Shown here: one piece after another, positions 7,701 through 15,019 of the stretch
Numbering within the stretch: the stretch's first letter is position 1
How the letters are laid out: each line of letters begins with the position of its first letter
Assembly: GCA_003229345.1 (NCBI GenBank)
Contig: QIDN01000156.1
Span: forward strand, 1 to 18,387
Reading direction: 5' to 3'
DNA: 18,387 bases
Source: Nitrospirota bacterium
GTDB taxonomy: Bacteria > Nitrospinota > Nitrospinia > Nitrospinales > Nitrospinaceae
Notes under the pieces: generated by a model
Told to the model about the DNA's origin: nothing
Databases searched by the model: none
The model's input: only the letters and a program-made list of their open reading frames with translations
Program-made: the position numbers and the translations under genes

Positions 7701-8456
7701 CTACTTTTCAAGAAACCTTTCGATTTTTTCCAAGTCTTCAATTCGATCAACACCCATTGATATCTTCTCAGTGATCTCTACTTGAATAGGATATCCATGC
7801 TCAAGAATTCGAAGTTGCTCCAGTTTTTCCAACTGCTCGATGGGGGTAGGATTCATTCGAGTAAACTCCAACAGGAATGACCGGGTATAGGCGTAAAGCC
7901 CAATATGTTTAAAAACCCGGTTCGTCTCGTTCGGCAACCCGTTCTTCCATTCATCACGATGAAAGGGAATCGCAGATCGGGAAAAATAGAGCGCTCTCCC
8001 CTTTTGATCCGTAACCACTTTGACTACATTGGGGTCGGTGATTTCATCCGATTCGTGAACAGCCATCATCAACGTCGCTACGTTCAAAGCGGGATTCCTG
8101 TCGAGGCAGCCAACCACCTGATCAATATTTTCAGGAGGAATGAGGGGCTCATCTCCCTGAACATTGACTACAATATCACACTTCAGCCCGGATGCCACCT
8201 CCGCAATACGGTCTGACCCGGTGACATGATCTTGAGAGGTCATGACCGCTTTTCCTCCAAAGCCGACCACTGCATTCAAAATCCGGTCGTCATCCGTCGC
8301 CACAATAACTTCCGATATTCGGGAAGCTTTCTGGGCCTGCTCAACCACCCATTGAATCATGGGTTTCTTTTTGATTTGGGCAAGAGGTTTGCCGGGAAAC
8401 CGGGTCGATCCCCAACGAGCGGGAATAATGGCGACCACCTTGGGCTCAGTAGGCAT
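7701..8456 (-). CDS. kdsB: 3-deoxy-manno-octulosonate (Kdo) cytidylyltransferase
   Basis: Activates Kdo with CTP to CMP-Kdo, the donor for the inner LPS core; cytoplasmic. The 251 residues match the usual length. Motifs are the nucleotide-binding IPARWGSTRFPGKPL (11-25), VNVQGDEPLI (98-107) with the metal-binding Asp region, FSRSAIPF (158-165), KHIGLYAY (183-190), EQLEKLEQLRILEHG (207-221) and VDRIEDL (236-242). The ATG lies inside the 3' end of the preceding glycosylphosphotransferase gene (11-base overlap) with no clear Shine-Dalgarno, which suggests translational coupling. pyrG follows after 43 bases and would supply CTP. Confidence 0.96.
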   Translation of the reverse strand: MPTEPKVVAIIPARWGSTRFPGKPLAQIKKKPMIQWVVEQAQKASRISEVIVATDDDRILNAVVGFGGKAVMTSQDHVTGSDRIAEVASGLKCDIVVNVQGDEPLIPPENIDQVVGCLDRNPALNVATLMMAVHESDEITDPNVVKVVTDQKGRALYFSRSAIPFHRDEWKNGLPNETNRVFKHIGLYAYTRSFLLEFTRMNPTPIEQLEKLEQLRILEHGYPIQVEITEKISMGVDRIEDLEKIERFLEK

Positions 8457-9849
8457 GCCGATTGATCAATCCATTCCAGAGGGTCTTGATTAAAATCTTG
8501 ATATCAAAAAGCAAGGACCAGTGTTTAATGTAATACAAATCGTGTTCGATTCGTTTTTCCAGGCTGGTGTTCCCCCGCCAGCCATTGACCTGAGCCCAAC
8601 CAGTAATGCCTGCCTTCATTTTCAACCGCAACATGTAATGAGGAACCGACTTTTTAAAATCCTCGATAAAAACCTGCCGCTCCGGTCGAGGTCCCACCAT
8701 ACTCATGTCACCGGCAAAAACATTAAAAAACTGCGGCAATTCATCCAAGCTGGTTTTACGAAGCAGAGCTCCCCACCAAGTTCGGCGGTCATCATTTTCC
8801 CTAGTCCATACAGGACCGGACTGGGATTCCGCGTCCATTTTCATGGAACGAAATTTATACATTTTGAAAACTTTTCGGTCTAAACCGACACGTTCTTGGA
8901 CAAAAAATACCGGCCCGCGAGATTCCAGCTTGATGAATAGAGCAATTAAAATCATCAAAGGACTGGTAATAACGATGGCTAAAAAGGAGATCATAATATC
9001 GGTGGTGCGTTTGAAAACGAGGTTCCACCCATAAAGTGGGGATTCAGTCAAATTGACAATGGGTAAGCCATCGAAATTGTCGACACCTCCGCTCAGACTC
9101 ATATACTGCAATAAATCCGGAACAACTTTGATATCCACCGATTCTTCGCCAAGGTTGGACAACACCGTCTTGAAATGGTCCTGGGATTTCATAGGCAGGG
9201 TAATAAACAGTTTGTCCACCCCATGCTCCCTGATGTGTTCCGAAACATCGTCCAGCAGTCCCAATACGGGATATCCGTCTACCCGTGTTCCAACCTTACT
9301 CTCTTCGGTGGTCAAAAACCCGACTATTTTGAATCCCATTTCCGGATGAAGGTCGATGCGCTCCGCCACTTCCTGGCCCAACTCTCCGGCACCAGCAATC
9401 AGGACATAGCGCAGGTTCTTTCCTTTCCGTCGAAGCATCATCAAAATATTTCGAACCAACATGTGCGAAGCCACCAGCGAAAATGTGACGGTCAACCAGA
9501 AGATCCCCACCGCTATGCGGGAATAACTATCTTCCCGGTAAAAGAAAAGCAACGCGGAAAGAATCAAAATCGAGATGGTGTTGGCCTTAATGATATTGTA
9601 ATAATCCACCCATAAGGATTTGCCCCGCAAAGGTTGATACAATCCCACCACTCTAAAATTGAATAAAAACAGGATCAAAACGGGTAACAACAAAACCTGA
9701 TACTGCTCGACGGGGGGAATTCCATTGGATAAGGGAATCCAACCGGAGTAAAACCGCAAATAATAAGCACCGATCCAAGAAGACAGTATAACCAAGCTGT
9801 CAGAAACGATGAGGGCAGATAGAAATAGCTGGTTATATTTTTTCAGCAT
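8446..9849 (-). CDS. Undecaprenyl-phosphate sugar-1-phosphate transferase (WcaJ-type)
   Basis: Likely starts a surface polysaccharide by moving a hexose-1-phosphate from a UDP-sugar to undecaprenyl phosphate at the inner membrane. The 467 residues follow the large PHPT plan: four N-terminal membrane segments (about 8-31, 51-70, 88-105, 110-133), a Rossmann-like domain (about 145-265, GAGELG at 153-158), a fifth hydrophobic segment (about 283-306), and the catalytic domain. The latter has FKMYKFRSMKMDAE (328-341), RKTSLDELPQFFNV with the D369-E370 pair, SMVGPRPER (383-391) and GITGWAQVNGWRG (414-426). These resemble glucose-transferring enzymes, but galactose or another sugar is possible. The start overlaps the upstream glycosyltransferase by 17 bases and the end overlaps kdsB by 11. 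Confidence 0.92.
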   Translation of the reverse strand: MLKKYNQLFLSALIVSDSLVILSSWIGAYYLRFYSGWIPLSNGIPPVEQYQVLLLPVLILFLFNFRVVGLYQPLRGKSLWVDYYNIIKANTISILILSALLFFYREDSYSRIAVGIFWLTVTFSLVASHMLVRNILMMLRRKGKNLRYVLIAGAGELGQEVAERIDLHPEMGFKIVGFLTTEESKVGTRVDGYPVLGLLDDVSEHIREHGVDKLFITLPMKSQDHFKTVLSNLGEESVDIKVVPDLLQYMSLSGGVDNFDGLPIVNLTESPLYGWNLVFKRTTDIMISFLAIVITSPLMILIALFIKLESRGPVFFVQERVGLDRKVFKMYKFRSMKMDAESQSGPVWTRENDDRRTWWGALLRKTSLDELPQFFNVFAGDMSMVGPRPERQVFIEDFKKSVPHYMLRLKMKAGITGWAQVNGWRGNTSLEKRIEHDLYYIKHWSLLFDIKILIKTLWNGLINRHAY

Positions 9850-10996
9850 GGGATTTCTTTAAAAACTCTTGAACAAACATTTGAATTCGGTATCGGAACT
9901 GATCCAGGTTAAATTCCAAGGCATGCTCCCGGATTTCATTGGCATCGAATCTGGTTTCAACGGTGTTAAAGTGCTCAATCGCCTGACACAGGCTTTCTTT
10001 TTCCGCTTGGTAAAAAAATAATCCTGTGGGCTTCTGGGTCTTTTCTTCAGGGATACCGGTCTGTGGCTTCCATGAACCGGGTTCAGGGATCACCGTTTCC
10101 AGCGCCCCGCCTTTACCGAGAGCAATAACCGGGCAACCCATGGCTTGAGCCTCCAGAGGGACAATCCCGAAGTCCTCTTCCCCGGGGAATACCAACGCAC
10201 GGCAACGAGCATAATGGGACCGGACCTGCTCGTCAGCAATCCATCCCAAAAATTGAATGTTAGAGGCGGCAATCCTGCGGAGATAGGGCATTTCCGGACC
10301 CGCCCCTATAATCCTCAGAGGATATCCTAATTCATTAAAGGCTTCAACTGCTAAATCGACACGTTTATAAGGAGATAGAGCACCTACGATGAGAAAAAAA
10401 TTTTCCCGTGGCTCGTTGTTGGGAGAATAAAACCGGGTATTCACCGGAGGTGTAATAACCGTCGACTCTCTTTGATAAGAGTTCTCAATTTTTTTTTGAA
10501 TATGCCGGGATATGGCAATGAACTGGTGCACTCCACGATTGGATCGGACATCCCAGTTCTTCAGGAACGGACGCAAAAGACGCATGAAGATGGATTGAAC
10601 CCACCGGCCCCTTCCGGAAAAATAGATATCAAACTGATCCCAAATATACCGCATGGGAGTAAAACAATAACAAATATGCGCGCTCCCGCCGGCGTTGCGG
10701 ACTCCCTTGGCAACACAATGGCTGCTGCTCAAGATCAAATCATAACCGTTGAGATTAAAAGAACTGATCGCCCATGGCATCAAAGGCAGGGTGTAACGAT
10801 AATATTTCTCAATCCCCGGAAGGTTTTGCAAAAAAGAGGTATGAATCCGCATGGACTCAATTCGGGATGATACGGTGCTGGGAACATGCAAAAGGGTAAA
10901 CAGGTCGGCATCCGGAAATAATTCGCAGAAAGCCTCGAGACATCGCTCGCCCCCACGCATACCGGTCAACCAATCGTGAACCAGCGCCACTTTCAT
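9833..10996 (-). CDS. Family-4 glycosyltransferase (WbaZ/mannosyltransferase-like)
   Basis: Probable GT-B enzyme adding a sugar to a lipid-linked polysaccharide intermediate. It has 387 residues: MKVALVHDWLTGMRGGERCL at the start, LSSSHCVAKGV (89-99), CFTPMRYIWD (111-120), IAISRHIQKKI (160-170), GALSPYKRVDLAVEAF (205-220) and donor-site EX7E, E274 and E282 in GEEDFGIVPLEAQAMG. These stretches recall O-antigen and exopolysaccharide mannosyltransferases of the WbaZ/GumH kind, but the sugar is not predictable. It overlaps the initiating glycosylphosphotransferase by 17 bases, so it may act on the sugar that enzyme places on undecaprenyl phosphate. No clear Shine-Dalgarno is visible. Confidence 0.88.
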   Translation of the reverse strand: MKVALVHDWLTGMRGGERCLEAFCELFPDADLFTLLHVPSTVSSRIESMRIHTSFLQNLPGIEKYYRYTLPLMPWAISSFNLNGYDLILSSSHCVAKGVRNAGGSAHICYCFTPMRYIWDQFDIYFSGRGRWVQSIFMRLLRPFLKNWDVRSNRGVHQFIAISRHIQKKIENSYQRESTVITPPVNTRFYSPNNEPRENFFLIVGALSPYKRVDLAVEAFNELGYPLRIIGAGPEMPYLRRIAASNIQFLGWIADEQVRSHYARCRALVFPGEEDFGIVPLEAQAMGCPVIALGKGGALETVIPEPGSWKPQTGIPEEKTQKPTGLFFYQAEKESLCQAIEHFNTVETRFDANEIREHALEFNLDQFRYRIQMFVQEFLKKSHAEKI

Positions 10997-11061
10997 GGAG
11001 AGTTTAAAACCTGTTGGCTTACAAGCCCAGGATTGGAAAGTAAAGGAATAGGAAATCGAAG

Positions 11062-12267
11062 CTACTTGATTTCCATCAACTGTCTTTCAATCTTCTGACG
11101 GACCTCGGAGGGAGGATTGCTTTTCAGTGCCACTTCCAGAGCATCCAATGCTCTTCCGGTATCGCCTTTTTTCTGATAGCAAACTCCCAGCATGTAACGT
11201 GCATCGTGGACTTTGTTGCCGCCTGGATACTGAGTCAGCACGGTTTTAAATTGCTTGATGGCATCATCATACATATCCAGTTTCATGTAATTACTGCCCA
11301 TCCAGAAAACAATATTATCCTTGAGATTTTGAGGAGGATTACCCAGACTCATTTCTTGAAATAACAGAATCGACTCATCATATTTGCCGGCCTTATACGC
11401 AGCCAATGCTTGATTATATTCTTTGGGTGTTCCGGAAAGTTTTGGGTACCGTCTCATCGGCCGGACTTTTCGAATCAACTTCGCCTGCTTGGAAACAACA
11501 GGTGTCCTTTTAATAGTCGCTATTTCATTCTTCAACCTGATGACTTCCGATTTCAAGGATTCGATTTCCGTATTGACGGCGTGAGACCCTGACCCCGCAG
11601 ACAACGAAGCATCCAACCGCTCTTGCGTTGCAGTCAAGCGCGGTTCTAAATTACTCACAATCTTCTGAAGCTCCTGCACTCTGAACATCAATTCTTCCTG
11701 CTGACTATGCAGAGTGGCGACATCCACCTTGAATTCTTCCTTATCGGTTTTTTGATCCACACTGACGAAACCACCCCCACCACTGATCACACCACTTCCT
11801 TGTTCAATTTTTTCTGCCTGCTGGGGTTTCAGTTTTGTCGGAGGTTTGAGAACGGTTCGAGCCATTGGCTCATCTTCAAAAAAGAAATCTTCTTCGTCTG
11901 GAGAAACGGGCACGTCCCGAGGTTGAGGTTCCGCTTTTGACTTGGATTGAGTCAGCTTCTCGTTATCCTCAAAAAAGAAATCCTCTTCGTCCGGGGAAAC
12001 GGGCACGTCCTGAGCCTGAGGTTTCGCTCCCGGCTTGGGTTGAGCAAGTTGCTTGTCATCCTTGAAAAAGTCATCTTCCTTTTCTTTATCGGCGGCAGGC
12101 ATGTCTTTAAGGTCGGATTCAAATTCACTTCCAAAATCTTCTTCAAAAAATAAATCCTCATCGTCTTTATCATCACTCCAGGGCATAGAACTGCACCCCG
12201 TTAGGGCTAGCGAAGCGACGAAAACGGATACCAAGATAAATTTGAAACCTCTCTTAACGAATAACAT
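11062..12267 (-). CDS. CpoB/YbgF-like TPR lipoprotein with acidic repeat linker
   Basis: A 401-residue lipoprotein: basic start, hydrophobic segment, lipobox LTGC with C25, then Ser at +2, which favours the outer membrane. Residues 30-150 are acidic and probably disordered, with four D/E-rich phenylalanine motifs. A 170-260 heptad-rich region should form a coiled coil, and 282-400 holds about three TPRs (YNQALAAYKAGKYDESILLF, MYDDAIKQFKTVLTQYP, GDTGRALDALEVALKSNPP). Coiled coil plus TPR is the plan of CpoB (YbgF), which links Tol-Pal and peptidoglycan synthesis, but no tol or pal gene is near and CpoB is not normally lipidated. The start is the ATG at 12267, preceded by GGGAGA (12277-12272); upstream GTG and ATG codons have no ribosome-binding site. 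Confidence 0.85.
   Translation of the reverse strand: MLFVKRGFKFILVSVFVASLALTGCSSMPWSDDKDDEDLFFEEDFGSEFESDLKDMPAADKEKEDDFFKDDKQLAQPKPGAKPQAQDVPVSPDEEDFFFEDNEKLTQSKSKAEPQPRDVPVSPDEEDFFFEDEPMARTVLKPPTKLKPQQAEKIEQGSGVISGGGGFVSVDQKTDKEEFKVDVATLHSQQEELMFRVQELQKIVSNLEPRLTATQERLDASLSAGSGSHAVNTEIESLKSEVIRLKNEIATIKRTPVVSKQAKLIRKVRPMRRYPKLSGTPKEYNQALAAYKAGKYDESILLFQEMSLGNPPQNLKDNIVFWMGSNYMKLDMYDDAIKQFKTVLTQYPGGNKVHDARYMLGVCYQKKGDTGRALDALEVALKSNPPSEVRQKIERQLMEIK
11874..12059 (-). repeat. Two tandem 93-base (31-codon) in-frame repeats
   Basis: Two adjacent copies (11874-11966 and 11967-12059) lie inside the TPR lipoprotein gene and encode EDFFFED followed by a Lys/Gln/Pro-rich spacer and DVPVSPDEE. A diverged third copy begins near 12060 (DDFFKDDKQ). 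At DNA level the copies keep long identical runs, for example around the AAACGGGCACGTCC that encodes part of DVPVS, which suggests fairly recent duplication and possible length variation between strains. Confidence 0.8.
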
Positions 12268-12354
12268 GACTTCTCCCATAAATGAAAAACAGCCTTCTCT
12301 TGTGACCACATCTGAAACTGTGAATCCATTTGCCCTATCAGCAAATTCTTCGAA

Positions 12355-12383
12355 ATTGTAGCAAGTTACGCAGAGTTATACAA
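12355..12383 (-). promoter_or_regulatory. Candidate promoter for the TPR lipoprotein gene
   Basis: On the minus strand TTGTAT (12383-12378) is followed by a 17-base spacer and TACAAT (12360-12355). Transcription would start near 12348, giving a leader of about 80 bases. The -35 abuts the stop codon of the cysteine desulfurase gene, so this promoter could separate the envelope genes downstream from cysE-nifS. Motif match only. Confidence 0.4.
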
Positions 12384-13559
12384 TCACTTGGGAGCAAGAC
12401 CGGCAGAAAACCCGGTTTTTGAACGAATTTCTAAAACTGCTTTCTCCAGAGCATCCACCGCTCGCTCCATTTCTTCCGGACGGTTTCCCCGGCCCAGGCT
12501 GATTCTAATGGTTTGAATCATTTCATTTTCCGGGACAGCCATCGCTCCCAACACCCCCGAAGGCAGAATCGACCCCGAACTGCAGGCGGTCCCGGTGGAA
12601 ACGAAAATACCGGCTATATCCAGATGAATCATCAGAGTTTGGCCTTCTACACCGGCAAACCCTAAATAAAGGGTATTGGGTAGGTTAAATTCCGGATGAC
12701 CGTAAAATTGAACACTGGGGATACGTGATTCAATTCGCTGGCGCAGGCCGTTGCGGAGCTCGGAAACATGCAATCGATCCGACTCCAGCCGGGATTGGGC
12801 GATTTCAGCCGCTTTTCCCAAGCCAACGATTCCCGGCACGTTCTCCGTCCCTCCCCTTCTCTTTTTTTCCTGACCTCCACCCGAGATCAGAGGAGCCAAA
12901 GGCGGTGTTCCCCGGCGAATGTAAAGGGCCCCCACTCCCTTGGGGCCGTACATCTTGTGCGCAGAAAGGGAAAGCATATCCACAGGCAGACTTTGAGTGT
13001 CCACCGCGATTTTGCCCACGGTCTGAACAGCATCGGTGTGAAACAACACTCCCCGAGCTCTGGCCAGTTCTCCGATTTCTTCGATGGGTTGCAGTGTTCC
13101 CACTTCACTGTTGCCATGCTGGAGGGTGATCAACGTGGTGTCGTCTGTAATCATGCCCGCCAACGCCGCGCAATCGATTCGCCCATAGGAATCGACTGGA
13201 ACGTAAGCAATGGTAAAACCCTCTTTCCGCAATTCTTCGCAGGTATTCAAAACCGCCGGATGCTCCACGCGGCTGGTGATAATGTGGGTTCCCTTATCTT
13301 TGAGAGCACGTGCCGTTCCAGTGATGGCCAGATTATCCGATTCCGTACCGCCACTGGTGAAGGTGATTTCTGCGGGATGCGCGCCGATCAACGCAGCTAC
13401 CTGCTCTCTGGCCAGATCCAAACAAACGCGGGCTGCCCGACCCCGGGCATGAGCACTGGAAGGATTGCCGAATGCCTCCCGGTAATGGGGAAGCATGGCT
13501 TCCAAAACTTCCTTATCGACGGGAGTGGTGGCATTATGATCTAAATATATCTGCCGCAT
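12384..13559 (-). CDS. Cysteine desulfurase, NifS/IscS type
   Basis: PLP enzyme that takes sulfur from cysteine as a persulfide for Fe-S clusters and other thio-cofactors, giving alanine. Numbered from the chosen ATG (391 residues): IYLDHNATTPVD (4-15), FTSGGTESDNLAI (67-79), EH with H100, HGNSEVGT (148-155), HTDAVQ (174-179), the PLP lysine K202 in SAHKMYGPKG, RRGGTEN (234-240) and the catalytic C326 in TGTACSSGS, within the long loop of class-I desulfurases. HGNSEVG differs slightly from the more common ANNE(I/V)G. A TTG four codons upstream is possible but has no Shine-Dalgarno. No iscU, iscR or mnmA is nearby; cysE directly upstream makes a cysteine supplier its nearest partner. Confidence 0.94.
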   Translation of the reverse strand: MRQIYLDHNATTPVDKEVLEAMLPHYREAFGNPSSAHARGRAARVCLDLAREQVAALIGAHPAEITFTSGGTESDNLAITGTARALKDKGTHIITSRVEHPAVLNTCEELRKEGFTIAYVPVDSYGRIDCAALAGMITDDTTLITLQHGNSEVGTLQPIEEIGELARARGVLFHTDAVQTVGKIAVDTQSLPVDMLSLSAHKMYGPKGVGALYIRRGTPPLAPLISGGGQEKKRRGGTENVPGIVGLGKAAEIAQSRLESDRLHVSELRNGLRQRIESRIPSVQFYGHPEFNLPNTLYLGFAGVEGQTLMIHLDIAGIFVSTGTACSSGSILPSGVLGAMAVPENEMIQTIRISLGRGNRPEEMERAVDALEKAVLEIRSKTGFSAGLAPK

Positions 13560-13605
13560 ATTTCTTTTCAAAAAAGGTTGTTTGAAAACTGGAAAGGAAT
13601 GAATA

Positions 13606-14334
13606 TCAACTGTCGTTGGAGGCTTTTTTCATACCGGTCTTTTTGAGAGGAACCGGTTCAGGAGGTGGGGGCGTTGCCTCTTCCGTAGATTCCAATTCCA
13701 CCGCATCCTTGAGTGAACGAATATCTTTTTCCATTTGAGGAAGACGGTCCAGCACAACTTCGATGGCCTGCGCCATGGGATCGGAGAAAGTCTCTTCCAG
13801 ATCTTCAAAATCGGCCGAAATGCCGGAAAATACCACGCGTCCCGGAACTCCGATGACCGTAGAATATTCGGGAACCGATTGCACCACGACCGACCCGGAA
13901 CCGATTTTACTGTTGTTGCCCACCGTCACCGGACCCAGCACCTGCGCACCCGCGCCGATAACGACGTTGTCGCAGATGGTGGGATGCCGTTTGCCTTTTT
14001 TCATGCTGAGTCCACCCAATGTAACGCCGTGATACATAAAAACGTTATCGCCGATTTCCGACGTTTCCCCAATCACCACACCCATGCCGTGGTCGATGAA
14101 AAACTTTCGGCCGATTTTCGCGGCAGGATGAATCTCAATACCGGTCAGCCATCGAACCAGATAGGAAAACAGGCGAGCGATCAGCTTGATATTGTGATTC
14201 CAGAGCCAATGGTTGAAGCGGTAGGCCACCAAAGCGTGCACGCCGGGATAACAGATGAGAACCTCCCAGAAATGCCGGGCCGCCGGATCCTTCTCCATCG
14301 CTTCTTGAATGTCTTCTTTAAGTTGGTCTAGCAT
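13606..14334 (-). CDS. cysE: Serine O-acetyltransferase
   Basis: Acetylates L-serine with acetyl-CoA to O-acetylserine, the first committed step of cysteine synthesis. The 242 residues are the short EpsC-like form: an N-terminal helical part (1-65), then a left-handed beta-helix of hexapeptide repeats (about 66-170). Catalytic-region motifs are GIEIHPAAKIG (65-75), IDHGMGVVIGET (80-91, with D81-H82), YHGVTLGG (101-108), KRHPTI (115-120) and VIGVPGRVV (160-168). After the domain comes an unusual tail of about 60 residues, first helical, then proline-rich (EATPPPPEPVPLKK) and lysine-rich, lacking the usual short inhibitory C-terminus. It lies 46 bases before the desulfurase start. No cysK is in the window. 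Confidence 0.94.
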   Translation of the reverse strand: MLDQLKEDIQEAMEKDPAARHFWEVLICYPGVHALVAYRFNHWLWNHNIKLIARLFSYLVRWLTGIEIHPAAKIGRKFFIDHGMGVVIGETSEIGDNVFMYHGVTLGGLSMKKGKRHPTICDNVVIGAGAQVLGPVTVGNNSKIGSGSVVVQSVPEYSTVIGVPGRVVFSGISADFEDLEETFSDPMAQAIEVVLDRLPQMEKDIRSLKDAVELESTEEATPPPPEPVPLKKTGMKKASNDS

Positions 14335-14377
14335 CGTTTCAAAGTCTCAATTAATGGGCAAGTGCTTGTAGAATTGT

Positions 14378-14383
14378 ATTATA
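14378..14383 (-). promoter_or_regulatory. Candidate -10 box for cysE
   Basis: A perfect TATAAT on the minus strand lies 44 bases before the cysE ATG and just beyond the terminator of the upstream lipoprotein gene, the expected place for a new transcript. No convincing -35 is found at 16-18 bases; a TTGCCC lies 19 bases upstream. An activator-dependent promoter is possible. Confidence 0.45.
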
Positions 14384-14408
14384 TCCCTCCAGCCGGGGCA
14401 ATGGGCAA

Positions 14409-14439
14409 TAAAAAACCCCAGAAAACTCTCTCCTGGGGT
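14409..14439 (-). terminator. Rho-independent terminator after the glycine-zipper lipoprotein gene
   Basis: Read on the minus strand: ACCCCAG, an 11-base loop, CTGGGGT, then a run of T residues (TTTTTATT). A seven-base GC-rich stem followed at once by a U-tract is the classic form. It lies about 40 bases after the TAG/TGA end of the lipoprotein gene and before the cysE promoter, so it separates the two transcription units. Confidence 0.85.
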
Positions 14440-14478
14440 AACTGGTTAATCTATTGGGGCTCTGAGCTTAAAAAATCG

Positions 14479-14871
14479 CTAGTCGATCACATTGTGCCCC
14501 CGGTTGCGCATACAATTTCGATAAGCGTGAACGAAACGCTGCTCCGCGTTCATTCCCTGGCTAACGCCTCCGGCGAGTCCGCCGACGGTGGCTCCCACCA
14601 TCGCCCCCTGTACTGGATTCCCGTGAAGTCCTCCCAACAGGGCTCCTCCCAACATTCCAATGCCGCCCCCGACGATGGCGCCCTTAACGGATTCTTCTCC
14701 CACCCGGCTGGCCTGATGGGCCAGACCTTCACATTCATAGAAATCCTGACCGATACGGTTGGCTCGCGGATCGCCATAAGGATCCACCGTTGGACGGTAA
14801 CCGCCATGGGAGGCGCACCCGGAAAAAATCAAAGCCACTATTAACAAAAAAGCAAACCTTGGAGCCAACAT
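14479..14871 (-). CDS. Small glycine-zipper lipoprotein
   Basis: A 130-residue predicted lipoprotein with signal sequence MLAPRFAFLLIVALIFSGC and lipidated C19 (Ala at +2, so probably outer membrane). After a linker (PTVDPYGDPRAN) comes a glycine-zipper region, about 64-104, with G-x3-G spacing (GAIVGGGIGMLGGALLGG and GAMVGATVGGLAGG), able to form a helical membrane hairpin. Cys47 and Cys120 flank the zipper and could form a disulfide. The product ends CMRNRGHNVID, a tail seen in other small glycine-zipper envelope proteins. The start is supported by GAGGA seven bases upstream. It appears to be a single-gene transcript with its own promoter and terminator. Function unknown; a structural or stress-related envelope role is the general expectation. 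Confidence 0.85.
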   Translation of the reverse strand: MLAPRFAFLLIVALIFSGCASHGGYRPTVDPYGDPRANRIGQDFYECEGLAHQASRVGEESVKGAIVGGGIGMLGGALLGGLHGNPVQGAMVGATVGGLAGGVSQGMNAEQRFVHAYRNCMRNRGHNVID

Positions 14872-14912
14872 AAGAGAATCCTCAAAAATTATGGATATCG
14901 AACTACCTAGAT

Positions 14913-14942
14913 AGTCTATTCAAATTATGGCTGTAAAGTCAA
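14913..14942 (-). promoter_or_regulatory. Candidate promoter for the glycine-zipper lipoprotein gene
   Basis: On the minus strand TTGACT (14942-14937), an 18-base spacer, and TAGACT (14918-14913). The -35 is one base off consensus and the -10 matches four of six. The leader would be about 35 bases. Motif match only. Confidence 0.4.
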
Positions 14943-14988
14943 ACATCTGCGAAGAAAAATGAATTGAGGGGGACGGGATATTTTCCGG

Positions 14989-15017
14989 AAAAATTCGGCC
15001 AGCCCTTAAGAAGGGTT
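14989..15017 (-). terminator. Possible weak terminator after scpA
   Basis: On the minus strand AACCCTT-CTT-AAGGGCT forms a seven-base stem with a three-base loop (one G-T pair) only a few bases after the scpA stop, followed after seven bases by TTTTT (14993-14989). The gap before the T-run makes it non-classical. A 12-base palindrome TTTTCCGGAAAA (14981-14992) overlaps the T-run. Confidence 0.35.
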
Positions 15018-15019
15018 AT

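Noticed and set aside
11016..11027. GGCTT-AC-AAGCC inverted repeat between the TPR lipoprotein gene and the downstream glycosyltransferase gene
   Set aside because: The stem is five bases with a two-base centre and no T-run, too weak to call a terminator or operator.
12268..12309. Longer N-terminus (GTG start, 14 extra residues) for the TPR lipoprotein
   Set aside because: It would place extra residues before a normal lipoprotein signal peptide. Only the ATG at 12267 has a Shine-Dalgarno at the right distance, and that motif is within the proposed extension.
12768..13544. 258-codon open frame on the plus strand opposite the cysteine desulfurase gene
   Set aside because: Antisense shadow of a conserved enzyme; the predicted protein is rich in Arg, Ser and His without motifs.
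13560..13571. TTG start four codons upstream for the cysteine desulfurase
   Set aside because: No ribosome-binding site precedes it, and family members begin close to the IYLDHNATT motif.
13735..14331. 198-codon open frame on the plus strand opposite cysE
   Set aside because: The regular hexapeptide repeats of cysE favour long antisense frames; no start signal or family match is visible.
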